From Harmothoe impar (Eukaryota; Annelida; Polychaeta; Phyllodocida; Polynoidae), in NCBI GenBank assembly GCA_947462335.1, contig OX381707.1:31361618-31425617 (forward strand): a stretch of DNA of 64,000 bases, written 5' to 3'. This document shows, piece after piece, positions 50,701-61,351 of the stretch. Under the pieces are notes generated by a model. It had not been told where the DNA came from. It searched no databases and was given only the letters and a program-made list of their open reading frames with translations. How positions within the stretch are numbered: position 1 is the first letter of the stretch; the number at the start of each line of letters is the position of its first letter. The translations under genes and the position numbers were made by a program.

Positions 50701-52595
50701 AGAAAAAAATCAAGTACCCCCCGGGCTTTGCGAGCCCTGTCCGAACCCTTCAGTCCGACGTCAGGTGGAAGCACCTTTCTCGGGTAGGGGTCGCTATAGG
50801 CTTGTGGTCTGCGTGTGCGCACGCAGGCTGGCTGCCTATATGTTTATATATAATTATATATATAGCCGATGTCCGGAGAACCATTTCGTTAGTGAGGGTG
50901 ACCAACTCCATTACTCACCTGAATGGCTAGACCAAGAGCCAACTAACCTGCTCTTGGGAAGTGATTAGTTTTGAATCTGTTAGGTTTGGCTGAATAAAAG
51001 TTATTTTGTTTGCAAACCTGTAGGTACTGGAATCGAACTGTGTTGACATTGTTCTTTCATCTCATAGCTAATCTGAAAACGATAACTATTCGGATGGAAA
51101 AGAAGTTCTCTACGTATGTGAAGAAAACATGGGAAATCATTCTCCACGTACCAAACGTAGGCAAAACGTGACTGTCACATTTGAAACGGGACTTTTTGGG
51201 GGTGCAGATGGGTCCCCCCCTGAGGTCGTAAAGTCGTCGAAATTAAGGGGTCCAGGTCACAAAGTCGCTTTTTTGGACCCTTTGTCCTATTGTCATTTTT
51301 GCTCAAAAGTCGCTAGGTCGCATTATTATTGCAATAGGTCGAAAGTCGCCTCCAAAACGGCCCGGGTCGCCAGGTCGCTTTTGACCCATCTGCAGTCACC
51401 TTTTTACGGGTGAGAAAACTCTGATGTTTCAAAGTGAAAATCTTTATCATACGGCCCCTAGTTGGTCTAGTAGAGGTCAGCCAGCCATAAAATTTTTTGC
51501 CTGTATCGATTTGGCGAGACACAGCCCTATCTTTCATGTTTTTACAATGCTTCTCACCGCACAGTGCTTCAGTATTTCTTATCATAATTCCAAGCTTTGT
51601 ACAATGTAGGTTTCTTACCAGTACAGACTCTCCTCCACCATTTTCTGCATTGATCTAGCTATAGCTTTCTGTTCTTTATTAAGATGACCATTCATATCTT
51701 TGTTGAGCCTTTTAGTCAGGAAGTCAATGCAGAACTGGGAATCAGCAAGGTCTTCTCCATTATAGGTGATCCATGGGGTCTTGCCTTTTGGAGACATTTC
51801 CATTCCATGTTCATTCTAAAAAAAGAGTAGATCAACAAAAATCTAACATTATATTTTATTGATTAAAGTTATGAAATCTCACTACTGCATGTCAGCAATT
51901 TTTATGATATTACAATATCCAATCACTTGTGATTCAAATATCATTGTAAGAACCTAATTTTCACTTTCATTTTTTAAATACAATTCACTTTTCTACTAAT
52001 AACTAAAGAAGCAATTCACATCCATTCATTGATCATAGATATTTGCAACCCACCTGATAAGGTATCTTTGCCATACGGAGGTATGTCTCAAGTTTTATCG
52101 GGAATGGAGACATGTTTGGTGCGTATGGCCCACGTGGAAACTGGTGTAGGATAACAGTGTTAGCTGGGTAAGCCTTCCTCCTATCTGCAGCCTTCCTTGC
52201 TGCATATCTGCATTTATATTGAAAAGAAATCAAGCCATTATGGTACGACTGTGTTTTGGTTAATCAGGTTGCAGATAAGCCTGAATCACACATCGTAGTG
52301 AGAATTGGTAGCGCCACCAATTCACACTATGCTGCGTAGTGTGAATTGGTGGCGCTACCAATTCTCACTACGATGTGTGGTTCAGGCTTATCTGCAACCT
52401 GTTAATGTAGTGAGATTGAGGCAAGAACTTGTAGGTCATATCTATTTTTACTGTATTATTTAAAACTTCCGTTATTTTAGATGAAAAATGTATTTACCTC
52501 TTTATATAATTCTGCACTGCCAGTATGGTGAGACAAGTAGCCAGAGCCCCTCCAGCAATGTAGTATGTGCGGGAATCTTCCAACAGGGATATCAT
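47743..52595 (-). CDS. FAXC-like protein, copy D
   Basis: Exons are 52498-52595, 52054-52207, 51619-51815, 49759-49964, 48285-48401 and 47743-47849: 879 nt, 292 residues plus stop. N-terminus MISLLEDSRTYYIAGGALAT with a hydrophobic segment; then [72 protein letters not shown] and NLSDYCDRMKERFWPDW, ending GGTKQATK. All introns are GT-AG, including intron 5 (AAGG|gtgagc), unlike copies A and B. Intron 4 holds the second arm of the inverted duplication, intron 3 a 420-bp foldback, and intron 1 a 137-bp palindromic MITE. This copy is the most diverged of the complete three in exon 4. It ends about 460 bp from element 1. Confidence 0.93.
48483..49590. repeat. Inverted duplication, arm 2 (in FAXC copy D intron 4)
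   Basis: Reverse-complement match to 28131-29104. It begins CACTGATAAAATGAAGGGATCC, which in the other arm is the coding tail of FAXC copy B, and runs to the CTCAAAAA-type end near 49590. Confidence 0.85.
48715..48938. repeat. TTAACCC-family foldback element, copy 4
   Basis: GTTAACCCTTTATTGGCTGC to CCCCTTAGAGGGTTAAC. It is the counterpart of the element at 28631-28864 within the inverted duplication. Confidence 0.75.
50305..50725. repeat. Foldback element with CCTAGCAAGGGT internal repeats
   Basis: Ends CCCGGGGGGGGGGGACTTGAT and ATCAAGTACCCCCCGGG, with a subterminal GTGTGCGGCTGG mirrored by CCAGCCGCACAC. The body has about seven copies of a CC(C)TAGCAAGGGT/CCTGGCAAGGGT word spaced 25-60 bp apart. 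Confidence 0.75.
52265..52401. repeat. Near-perfect palindromic MITE in FAXC copy D intron 1
   Basis: 137 bp folding into one long hairpin: CAGGTTGCAGATAAGCCTGA at left, its reverse complement at right, centre near TATGCTGCGTAGTG. Confidence 0.85.
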
Positions 52596-52947
52596 CTTGA
52601 CTAAATATATCAACAAGGGCAGGTCATTTTCAAGGAGTTCTCCTATTCATAATAATTGTGCATAGTCATTGCATTGCTGCTTGCTTTTATGTCCTTACAT
52701 GTGCTATGCTATGTCCCTCTTGTCATGATGCAGGAATGCCAGCCTGATGAGTTCATACCAGTGCTGCATTCATGATATGAATCATGCCAGATAGGTTCTT
52801 TCTATCCCAACAGTCATGTAGAAAATGCGAAAAAAAAAAATTAGATAGTATTTCAGAACCAGAACATTATGCATATCATATGTGTGATAAGCTATATCAG
52901 TATCACAACAATGGTCATAGAAATGGCATAGGTATAATATATGGATA

Positions 52948-53958
52948 CCCAGTGAACAAGAACACGTTATATAACGGTTATATATCGATTCATATAGGTC
53001 TGGATAACGTTTGAAAAAAACGGAAATAGAACGTTATTTAACGCAAATTCGTTGACTCCAATTTACATATATTAACGTTATACCAAAACGTTTGAATGTA
53101 CAACCTCATTATAACGTTATTTTACGTTATTTTATGCTCAATTTTGAATGATAATTAACGCTATAAAAGGTTATTTTATATTATAAAATCGTGATGCATT
53201 GGGGGGTCGAATTCATTTTGGGAAACTCCTGCTGCTTGCTAGACTCGAACCTCTCACATGCTGTCTGCTTAATATATAATAGTTGTTTACACTTATTTCT
53301 AACTGCTAAAAAAGATATTATTGCAAACACTATCGATATCCCTCCAGATCGACAAACTGTAATTACCTTACCTCCCTCAAGACCGCATGTAAAATGATAA
53401 ATGTGAATATGGTGGCGGATTCAAAATGAGTCGAACTCATATTTTATTGCTCGTTAAAAGATGTAACAGTTGCACACTACCCGCATGTTGTAACCATATA
53501 ATACCTATACCTAACCTATATCAAGCATATCTATGAATGATCTATGAAATATCTATAATAACGTAACCATCATCAGGATAGTAATAATAGCTTTTATAGT
53601 CACTACCCACTACACTAAAACATAAAATTCTAAATGAGACAAATGATGATATTTTATGTGATACTTTATCTACCATATTTCCCAGTGCTTATACAAGTAC
53701 TTAGCAACAACAAGTACTTAGCAACAAACTTACCAGGCTTATACCTAAAGATTTCTTTTCAGTATACCTACAGTTTTGGTTCTAACATTTGAGGGATAAA
53801 CAATAGCCATATAAAAACGTTAAACAAATAGCCTTGTGAGTCCAACGTTCATTTGTGAACCATAGATGAATGTAATATAACGTTATACAATGTAATGTAA
53901 TATTACGTTATACATTATAACGTTTCATAATGTTAAAAAACGTTTTTTGTTTACCGGG
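52948..53958. mobile_element. AACGTT-rich foldback element, long copy
   Basis: About 1.0 kb with ends CCCAGTGAACAAGAACACGT and AAACGTTTTTTGTTTACCGGG. Subterminal ATAACGTTAT words are frequent on both sides. The middle carries no recognisable transposase; the 68-codon frame at 53191-53397 has no domain. Confidence 0.7.
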
Positions 53959-54090
53959 TGGGTCTGGCAGCCATGAATAATAACATGTTACACCAAGGTA
54001 CTCTGTATGAGGAGACTATATAGGGGGCAGCAATATCCCGGGTATAGCAGGCTTTATTATCATTTGGCAAAGGTGATACATCAGAACAAA

Positions 54091-54238
54091 CCCAGCTAAC
54101 AAAAAAAACGTTATTTTACGTCAAAATAACGTTTTAAAATTTCATATAACGTTATGCCATATTAAGGAGCTTTAGAGAAATGTTATTTAAGGTTGTATAA
54201 CGTTATAAAATGTTGTATAACGTTTTTTGTTTACTGGG
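54091..54238. repeat. AACGTT-rich foldback element, short copy
   Basis: 148 bp with ends CCCAGCTAACAAAAAAAACG and CGTTTTTTGTTTACTGGG, clearly an internally deleted relative of the element at 52948-53958. Confidence 0.75.
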
Positions 54239-54958
54239 AAGTAGGGACAGTGACACTTAGTTCTCTAATTTACAGATTTTCTGTGTAATATGCTGTTAAG
54301 CACGCATGTAATTATCATAACATTACCACAATAAATTGTAGATAACGGCAGATGATCTTCTATGCCTGGTCAAAGTCTACAAAGAGAGCAAAACGATGGG
54401 AACCAAGCACAATCAACTCCGGGACGGGCAGACTTTTGTCATGAAAGGGCAAACATATGAGGTTGTATACAGGGTGGGCGTTGGGGATAGGTTGTAATGG
54501 TACATGTCTAAGACAGTATGGTTCTCATTTAGAGGGATATGCCTATATTTATAATGATTATCTATGTGTTATTTATTGTAATTGGGTGAGATATGGTTCG
54601 TATACCCTATAAAGTATCAACCATGTGGCATTTGTTTGCCCCCCTTGTTATATTATTAGGTGCAATCTACAACTTAAATCTCTCCTATAAGGTTGACTTG
54701 GGTCAACTTAGAACCAGGTTTGGTCCGTAGGGCCCTGTGAACCTTTGCCTGTGTTGGTTTTAAAACTATATCCATCAATGTTACTTTGAGACTAACATTT
54801 GGGGCTTGAGGTTAGCCCTAACTATAAGACTGTCCTGACTGAAAGTTCACCTACTTTATGTTGTATGTCCAGTGTAATGGTGTCAAGGCGTGGAAGGGGT
54901 ACACATACATGTGGAACATACACTAGTCCCACATGCAGCTCTGGCATGGATCTGGGCA

Positions 54959-55261
54959 TACTCTCGTTCCCAAATCCTTCCGAAGGAAGGCTCTGGTAAC
55001 TGCCAAATGTTGGGATTTTGCTGGGTCTGGGCAACCCCTGCTGGTAGCTTGGAACCAGCGAACAGGAACAGGAAATGGAACCAGAAAGGCTGATAGTAAA
55101 TCTACCTAAAACTACCATCATACATTCTGGTTCCATTTCCTGTTCCTGTTTGCTGGTTCCAGCCTACCAGCAGGGGTTGCCCAGACCCAGCAAAATCCAA
55201 AGTTCAAGGTCATTTGGCTGTCCCCAGAGCCTTCCTTCGGAAGGATTCGGGAATGAGAGTA
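54959..55261. mobile_element. 303-bp foldback element, copy 2
   Basis: Same length and nearly the same sequence as 9843-10145, with ends TACTCTCGTTCCCAAATCC and GGATTCGGGAATGAGAGTA. Confidence 0.85.
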
Positions 55262-56484
55262 ATCTGGGCTTCTGGCTTCAATATGGGATTCTGCCACAGG
55301 CCACAGGCCACCTACGTCAGTCACACTTGATGATAGGACCTGATAGGAAAGGCCAAAACATGAGTGTCTGTTGTTTTGGTAATCCAAATAGCACAAGCCA
55401 GCATAGTGACACGTACAGGGACACAGGGCAATCATCTCTGGGGGAAAAGACCCTTAGAAACATGGGACTATACAAATTCGACACATGCAACACGGCCTTT
55501 TTAAAAATCGACACGGGTGACACAGCATAAAATCGACACAGCGACAGTCAGAAAAACGGGTACCCATGTATAGTTTAAAAAATCTGTGGAGAAACAGCAC
55601 CCTGGTGCCTGGGGCAGAGAGTAATCATCGTTGAGCGTATGTTGTGATAACTCACGGCGTTGTAGAATGTATGGCAAAAGAAGGGGGGAAAACGCTGCCA
55701 CAAGGACACCTGGTGTTGAATTTATGAACTAAAGGGCACAAGTCTTGGTTTCCAGCTCAGCATACCTTAGGGAAATCCAAATTACGGTAATATTACAGCA
55801 TGTGGCTATCACTCAATGTTACAACAACATTAAATATACACTCTCCTCTTTGCGTCTGATACATTCTAGAGAAATGTCTATGCATGAGAAAGGAGAATTC
55901 AACTGGTTCAGTTGACATTGTGTTTTTTCTGAGATCAGTAATTATCTAACTTTGAGCAGTTGATACACATCGTTGTGTTGAAGTCTTTTAAACCTGTTAT
56001 AACTAATAAACATAACTGGTCGTGATACATGATATATCCTCTAGAGAACACTGGAGACCCTGTCCTTGTGGGTGAACAAAAGGTTTTCAACAACTACTAA
56101 ATGACATATTTTACAAGTGTAATCAATACTGTTCCTATTCAACCACTTCCCCTAGTACTCACTAGATGGCACCTCTGAGACAGTTTTTCACTGCAGCTGG
56201 GCTGACATTCATGGTTTGAACAGTCTCGGGCCCCGACTGCATGTATGCAGTCTGGGAGAGTAGCTACTTATGTACTGATTTGTACTGGACATCAGCAGTC
56301 TGGACATCATGTGTTCGAGTCCCACCTTGGTAAAATGGGTTGTAATTTTGATATCTGTACAATGTACCTCTATTACACTATTGTCCCTATCCAAATATGT
56401 AATATGTAATAGTACTATGCCAGTATAAGGGTATTTATGCTTCAAAAAGGCCAAATAAATTATGTAAAAAGAACGAAACCTAGG

Positions 56485-56600
56485 TTTTGCCATGGTGGGA
56501 TTCGAACCCATGAGGCTATACACAACCTCATTCATTACCATGTGACCAAGGTTGACCAATCAGTGGTTGAGCTATCTCATTAAGAAACGGTCTAGGATCC
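56485..56600 (-). mobile_element. Possible tRNA-derived SINE fragment
   Basis: On the minus strand, ATAGCTCAACCACTGATTGG resembles an A box region and GGGTTCGAATCCCACCA is a classical B box/T-arm, but the spacing between them (about 60 bp) is larger than in a tRNA. A plus-strand GTGTTCGAGTCCCACC occurs at about 56311. Confidence 0.4.
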
Positions 56601-57115
56601 TGGATAATTTTCTAACTAGGTTACAATCATTAGATACAAAATCGTCCAGGCCCATTCCAGGCTGTAATGGGCCTGGGGAGCTCGAGGCTGTGGTTTGAAA
56701 GGCTAGTTCATAATTCTGTCACTACGTGGCAACTACGCTGTGCCCCCTGGTCAAAAGTCTAGAGTCTAGAGTATGTTGGAGGGGGTGTTCGGAAAGCGCG
56801 GGATTAGCTTGCCACTACGACTAGCTGTATTTTCACATATTCCACATATAGCATTCGTGTTAAAGATCCAATAGTAAACACAGCTGATAAGGATGCGGTG
56901 TTAGCTTATCTGATAATAATAGGCCGATGATAAAATAGATTTTGAGTTTGCTATATTTCTCAGGCACAGGACACATTGTAAAAAGAAGAGTCGCATATGT
57001 TGCTTTGGTTTATCTAATTCCTGAAAGTTTACATCAGTGTATTTATAATGGGAATGAACCAAAAGGTGTCTACACAAAACTGATCTAAGCTCAGGCCAAC
57101 ATCTAATCATGATTG

Positions 57116-57213
57116 TATGCCCCTTTGTAATGGCGTATGCCCCTCTGTGATGGCTTATGCTCCTCTGTGATAGCTCATGCCCCTCTGAGACGGCTCATGC
57201 TCCTCTCCGACGG
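57116..57213. repeat. 20-bp tandem repeat, five units
   Basis: Units of the form TATGCCCCTCTGTGATGGCT, varying at a few positions. Confidence 0.8.
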
Positions 57214-57299
57214 TCTTGTCTGCCTTGTCCAAAGTGACAGCTGTTACAGATATGACTAATATACTTTTCCATTAAAATGCTCTAACACTGTTTTGCAGA

Positions 57300-57406
57300 T
57301 TATTTAGTGGCCTGTTTAGTTCCACCAGCTGTGGTACATTCATCCCAGTCAGGCCAAAACCGATCCTTCATCCGCTCACAGTAATCCGACAAGTTCGTGA
57401 AATCAG
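57300..57406 (-). CDS. FAXC-like terminal exon, copy E (partial gene)
   Basis: A 107-nt exon of the same length as exon 6 of copy D, with a TTTCAG acceptor at 57407-57408, conserved NLSDYCERMKDRFWPDWDEC and the same GGTKQATK ending and TAA stop. Upstream exons (to the right) are not found; instead, element 2 begins 34 bp beyond the acceptor. Either the remaining exons lie past the window edge, with element 2 sitting in intron 5, or the gene was cut by the insertion. Confidence 0.82.
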
Positions 57407-57440
57407 CTGAAAGGAACAAGTGAGATTATCAAATATAATC

Positions 57441-57930
57441 AGTAGTATAGTATGTATCGGAACGGGACTATAGTTAACTACTGTTTATTACTCAATCGAC
57501 ATGCAGCCAATCAGAGGCCTCCATTTGGTCACGTGACCCCCTCATTTGCATAATTACGTAATAGGCCACGCCCCCTCATTTGCATAATTACGTAATAGAC
57601 CACGCCCCCTTGATCACCAGCCAATCAGAGGCTTCCATTTGGTCACGTGACCCCCTCATTTGCATAATAGGCCACGCCCCCTTGATCACGTGACCCTTTC
57701 ATTTGCATAATAAGCCACGCCCTCTTGATCACCAGCCAATCAGAGGTCGCCATTTGGTCACGCGACCCCCTCATTTGCATAATAGACCGTGCCCCCTTGA
57801 TCACGTGACCCCTTCATTGACATGATAGACCACAACAACATCACGTGACTATCTTTGTTTGTAAACAACACCACGTGGCTCTCTTTGTTTGTAAACAACA
57901 CCACGTGGCTCTCTTGTTTGTAAATAAGAC
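57441..57930. repeat. Element 2 left terminal region with octamer, E-box and GC-box arrays
   Basis: After the terminus shared with element 1, the repeats differ. Here five ATTTGCAT octamers (57544, 57578, 57658, 57701, 57773) alternate with TCACGTGACC E-boxes, GGCCACGCCCCC GC-boxes, CAGCCAATCAGAGG CCAAT boxes and TTACGTAA. The ETS-type CCGGAAGTGA words of element 1 are absent. Confidence 0.85.
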
Positions 57931-57986
57931 CTACTAAGTTTAGGCATAGGTAACAGCAGTGTTTGTAAATAACGCCTACTATGTTT

Positions 57987-59297
57987 TCAGTCATAGGTGT
58001 CTAGAGCAGCAGCAGCAGCAGCATCTTCAGCAGCAGCAGCAGCGGCAGCCGCGTCATAAGTGTCTAGAGCAGTAGCCACGTCATAGATGACTAGTGCAGC
58101 AGCAGCAGCAGCATCTTCAGCAGCAGCAGCAGCAGCAGCAGCATCATAGGTGTCTAGAGCAGGAGTAGCAGGAGTGTCATAGGTGTCTAGAGCAGTGGCA
58201 GCAGCAGCAGCAGCATCATAGGTGTCTAGAGCAGGAGTAGCAGGAGCGTCATAGGTGTCTAGAGCAGTGGCAGCAGCAGCAGCAGCAGCATCATAGGTGT
58301 CTAGAGCAGGAGTAGCAGGAGCGTCATAGGTGTCTAGAGCAGTGGCAGCAGCAGTAGCAGCAGCGGCAGCAGCAGTAGCAGCAGCAGCATCAACAGTAGC
58401 TTCAGCAAAAGCAGCAGCAGCCGCGTCATAGGTGTCTAGAGCAGCGGCAGCAGCATCTTCAGCAGCAGCAGTAGCAGCAGCGGCAGCAGTATCTTCAGCA
58501 GCAGCAGCGTCATAGGTGTCTAGAGCAGCAGCGTCATAGGTGTCTAGAGCATCAGCCGCAGCAGCAGCAGCATCTTCAGCAGCAGCAGCAGCGGCAGCAG
58601 CAGCCTCATCAGCAGCAGTAGCAGCAGCAGCAGCAACATCTTGAGCATCAACAGCATCTTCAGCAAAAGCAGAAGCCCGTAACTTAGCATCATGGGCATC
58701 AGTCATAGCCGTAACAGCGACACTGCGACTAGCATAAGCAAAACAGGCTATTTTTTTAGCAGCTGTACAAGCATTAATAGCATTAGCCCTAGCAGCAGCC
58801 GCAACAGCGACACTTTTAGCAGACGTTGCAGCATCAGTAGCAGCAGCATCGGTAGCAAGAGCGGAAACAGTAGCAAAAAGATTAGCAGCACGAGCAGCAG
58901 CGGCGAGAGTAACAGCAACGTTGTTAGCAGCATTGGCAACTTCGTATGCTACATGTGTAGCACGAACAGCGATACGAGCTTCACGTTTTGCACGAGCAGC
59001 AGCATTAGCTGCAGAAGTAGCCCTCACACTTTCCAGCCACCCGTACGAATCTTGATAAAAACCAACTTCCACCTTACGAGCTTCACGTTTTGCACGAGCA
59101 GCAGCATTAGCTGCAGAAGTAGCCCTCACACTTTCCAGCCACCCGTACGAATCTTGATAAAAACCAACCTCCACCTTGCTACTTGTTGACTCATCAGTAA
59201 ACATGGACGTCTCCTCATGTGGTGTTGTCGCGGCTCTGTAGTAGTGTTGGGATTGCTCACATTCGGTAGAACGTAGAGTGATTCCTGATGACGCCAT
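57987..59297 (-). CDS. Alanine-rich repeat protein of element 2, unknown function
   Basis: 436 codons, ATG at 59297 and TGA at 57987. Residues 1-40 are ordinary in composition; an exact 34-residue duplication follows (VEVGFYQDSYGWLESVRAT... twice). Residues about 110-230 are Ala-rich with AxxA/AxxxA spacing and scattered charged residues, suggesting long helices. The C-terminal 200 residues are poly-Ala with repeated ALDTYDAA units, encoded by GCA/GCT triplets that look like an expanded microsatellite. No known domain or death-fold signature is seen. It sits in the same place and orientation as the death-domain gene of element 1, so it may be its replacement or an unrelated passenger. Whether it is translated is uncertain: the triplet repeat alone keeps the frame open, but the unique N-terminal part argues for a real gene. 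Confidence 0.55.
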   Translation of the reverse strand: MASSGITLRSTECEQSQHYYRAATTPHEETSMFTDESTSSKVEVGFYQDSYGWLESVRATSAANAAARAKREARKVEVGFYQDSYGWLESVRATSAANAAARAKREARIAVRATHVAYEVANAANNVAVTLAAAARAANLFATVSALATDAAATDAATSAKSVAVAAAARANAINACTAAKKIACFAYASRSVAVTAMTDAHDAKLRASAFAEDAVDAQDVAAAAATAADEAAAAAAAAAEDAAAAAADALDTYDAAALDTYDAAAAEDTAAAAATAAAEDAAAAALDTYDAAAAAFAEATVDAAAATAAAAAATAAATALDTYDAPATPALDTYDAAAAAAATALDTYDAPATPALDTYDAAAAAATALDTYDTPATPALDTYDAAAAAAAAEDAAAAAALVIYDVATALDTYDAAAAAAAAEDAAAAAALDTYD

Positions 59298-59549
59298 GCT
59301 GAAGGTGGTTGAAGAAGTGTGTGGGACTCATGTTTCACTCTCGCTTATGTACTAGGCTCCGAGATAAGCTTCTTAACTCAGGAGGAAAACTCTCACTAGG
59401 AAGGCGACCGGCTGTCTACCTGTGTAGGCGCGGGTTCGTTACATCTTTAATCCTGTTCGACCCTCCGAGGAAATACATGAAAAAAACAAAAGACTCGAAT
59501 CCGCAGACAGTAGGAAGCTATAAGGAGCTTAACTCGTGTTTGATTTAAG

Positions 59550-60200
59550 CTGTCTACCACACGCACGCGCTTGTAGTCACAGCTAGAGTGGCAGACTTCT
59601 GTCCGCCCGCTGGCGCATGACAATCGACTTTAGACACCCCCTGTAGTTTGTTTTTTTGCATACACAGTTGACTAGCATCTTAAGCTCTTACTCAGCTATA
59701 AGCCCATATACATGTAACGCGCATTACTCTTCTTTATGGTAATTATCAGATCGATTTAAGGGTGGAAAGGGCTTAGGTGATGTAGATCCCTCTCTAGCTG
59801 AAAACAGGCTTAGACTATAGCATGTAGGCAGCTGGCCGCGTTAAACATCCCTGTAGTTTTTTGTATACACTCTCGATCCCCTCTCTAGGTGAAAACAAAA
59901 GCTTAGAAGATGAGGTGATCCGGCCACTGGCTGGCGCGTCACACCGGGCGTTAATCACCCCCTGTAGGCTTTGTATACGCTCTCTAGGTGAAAAACAAAA
60001 AAGCTCCCTCCACGGGCTGGCGCGTCACACCTGTCGTTAAAACGCCCCCTGGAGTCTTAGTATACACAGGTGCCCCGCCTTATCTATTCACCAGCTATAA
60101 GCCCATATACGTGTACATGCGATTTTTGATACCCTCTCTGGAATAGGGTGGGGCTCAAGGTGAAAACAAGATTAGTCCATTCGCTCTCTCAGCTATATAA
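59550..60200. promoter_or_regulatory. Divergent promoter region of element 2
   Basis: Words shared with element 1's promoter region recur: CCTGTAGTTTTTTGTATACAC-like, CTAG(G/C)TGAAAACA, GCTGGCGCGTCACAC and AAGCCCATATACATGTAACGCGC. A TATA box TATATAAA is at 60193-60200. Confidence 0.6.
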
Positions 60201-60272
60201 AGAGCCTCAATTGTTCTTGCAACAGCACTTCACCACCGGTACACTATCAGTCACGAGGCAGATGTTTGCGGC

Positions 60273-60308
60273 ATGGGTCATACAGGTTACCTACTAATAG
60301 CGGTTTGG
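60273..60308 (+). CDS. Possible first coding exon of an element 2 gene
   Basis: Seventy-three bases after the TATA box an ATG opens MGHTGYLLIAVW and is followed by a consensus donor GTGAGT at 60309. The short hydrophobic run could be the start of a signal peptide. No downstream exon was recognised; an earlier ATG at 60262 is in another frame and closes quickly. Confidence 0.3.
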
Positions 60309-60315
60309 GTGAGTA

Positions 60316-60945
60316 GATCACTTTTTTTCCCCTAAAAAACCAAAAAAAAAAACCCACTTATGACTCAGGTATGTATATGTAGCACTGTTAGTGTAAGTAC
60401 ACAGTAGAATCTACTGTACTATAGACTCGGCCCTCTGAAGACGGCGGAGCGCGTTAATGCGCGGGTCTGTGGCGGCGTCACTTGTTTTTTATTCTAACTA
60501 AAAAGTCAGAAGTCGATCTACGACCTATCAAAGACAAATTTGTGATAAGTTCAAACTAAATAAGAGACAGTTTGAGCGTCTCTTAGTCGCTGTCAAAGAT
60601 GCGAATAACGAACGCGCTGAGGGCGGGGTTCAGGTCACGTATAGTTCCTTGCTCTTTCGTCAGATGGCGCCACAATAGGGGATTTGTACATTCCTACGAT
60701 GCTCGCGAACATTTCAACGCATAATGAGCTATATAGGCAACAAAGTGTGCTTCTGAATATATTAAAATATAAAAACAATTCAATATTGTGTATTTCTGAT
60801 AGAAATGAGGCAGTTTCTTTGAATACCAACTAAACTATAGCGAGATGAAAAATACCACACCATATCTAAGGCTTTATAAAAGATACATAGGCAGAAACTC
60901 TCGCCGAGTCGGTAATCTGAAAAACGAACCAACTCGTTGTGCCAC
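60316..60945. other. Non-coding sequence right of element 2's recognised part
   Basis: No exon recognised. It contains a GC-rich stretch GGCGGAGCGCGTTAATGCGCG (60443-60463) that can form a small hairpin, and AT-rich sequence. Whether it belongs to element 2 is open. Confidence 0.4.
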
Positions 60946-60948
60946 AAG

Positions 60949-61160
60949 GGCCCCCACCCAACGGGGGCCTTTTGAGCTCAGTCATGTTGTTTCTCAACAC
61001 TAGGTGTAATTAATTACGCCCATGTTGAGTAGCATCTACTAACCAACTGACAGTGTCAGTTGGTTGGCCCCTCTTTAGGGGCCACACAATAAATAAAGAA
61101 TAGAGACCTAAGGGAACGTTCACAAACGTCCACCCTTCCTACGGGGTGGGTGGGTCTTTG
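60949..61160. other. Cluster of stem-loops
   Basis: Within about 210 bp there are GGCCCCCACCCAACGGGGGCC (60949-60969), a CTCAACA...TGTTGAG pair around a GTAATTAATTAC core (60992-61028), a 12-bp-arm hairpin AACCAACTGACA-G-TGTCAGTTGGTT (61041-61065), GGCCCCTCTTTAGGGGCC (61066-61083), and CCACCCTT...GGGGTGGG (61130-61151). AATAAATAAAGAA follows the fourth. Confidence 0.7.
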
Positions 61161-61351
61161 GGTTTAGTGACAAAACAGCGACATGTCAGCTCTCTTTTTT
61201 TTTTTCCAAGTCTACATATTATTTATGATTAAAAAATTAAAAAAAAAAAACCACGATAATAAAGTGCGCTGATCAAAAACTGAATAGAAAAATAACCAAA
61301 AATAGGTTGGTAGCTGATCGGTCGTTGTCACACGGTGCAGAAAATTTACTG

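Larger units (their letters stand above)
52596..57299. other. Intergenic between FAXC copies D and E
   Basis: No exon recognised. It contains two elements of an AACGTT-rich foldback family (52948-53958, 54091-54238), the second copy of the 303-bp foldback (54959-55261), tRNA-like SINE fragments near 56280 and 56490-56600, and a 20-bp tandem repeat (57116-57213). Confidence 0.55.
57441..60315. mobile_element. Element 2: partial PolB-type element related to element 1
   Basis: It begins with the same AGTAGTATAGTATGTATCGGA terminus and about 100 bp nearly identical to element 1. A leftward gene (57987-59297) and a rightward TATA/ATG follow in the same layout as element 1. The right end is not in the window or is lost: no inverted terminus is seen before 64000, so the limit given is only where resemblance fades. 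No polymerase is seen. Confidence 0.75.

Noticed and set aside
61066..61095. Histone-type 3' stem-loop (GGCCCCT CTTT AGGGGCC followed by an A-rich tail)
   Set aside because: The stem is one pair too long, the loop differs from TTTC/TTTA, the downstream purine element is weak, and no histone gene lies nearby.
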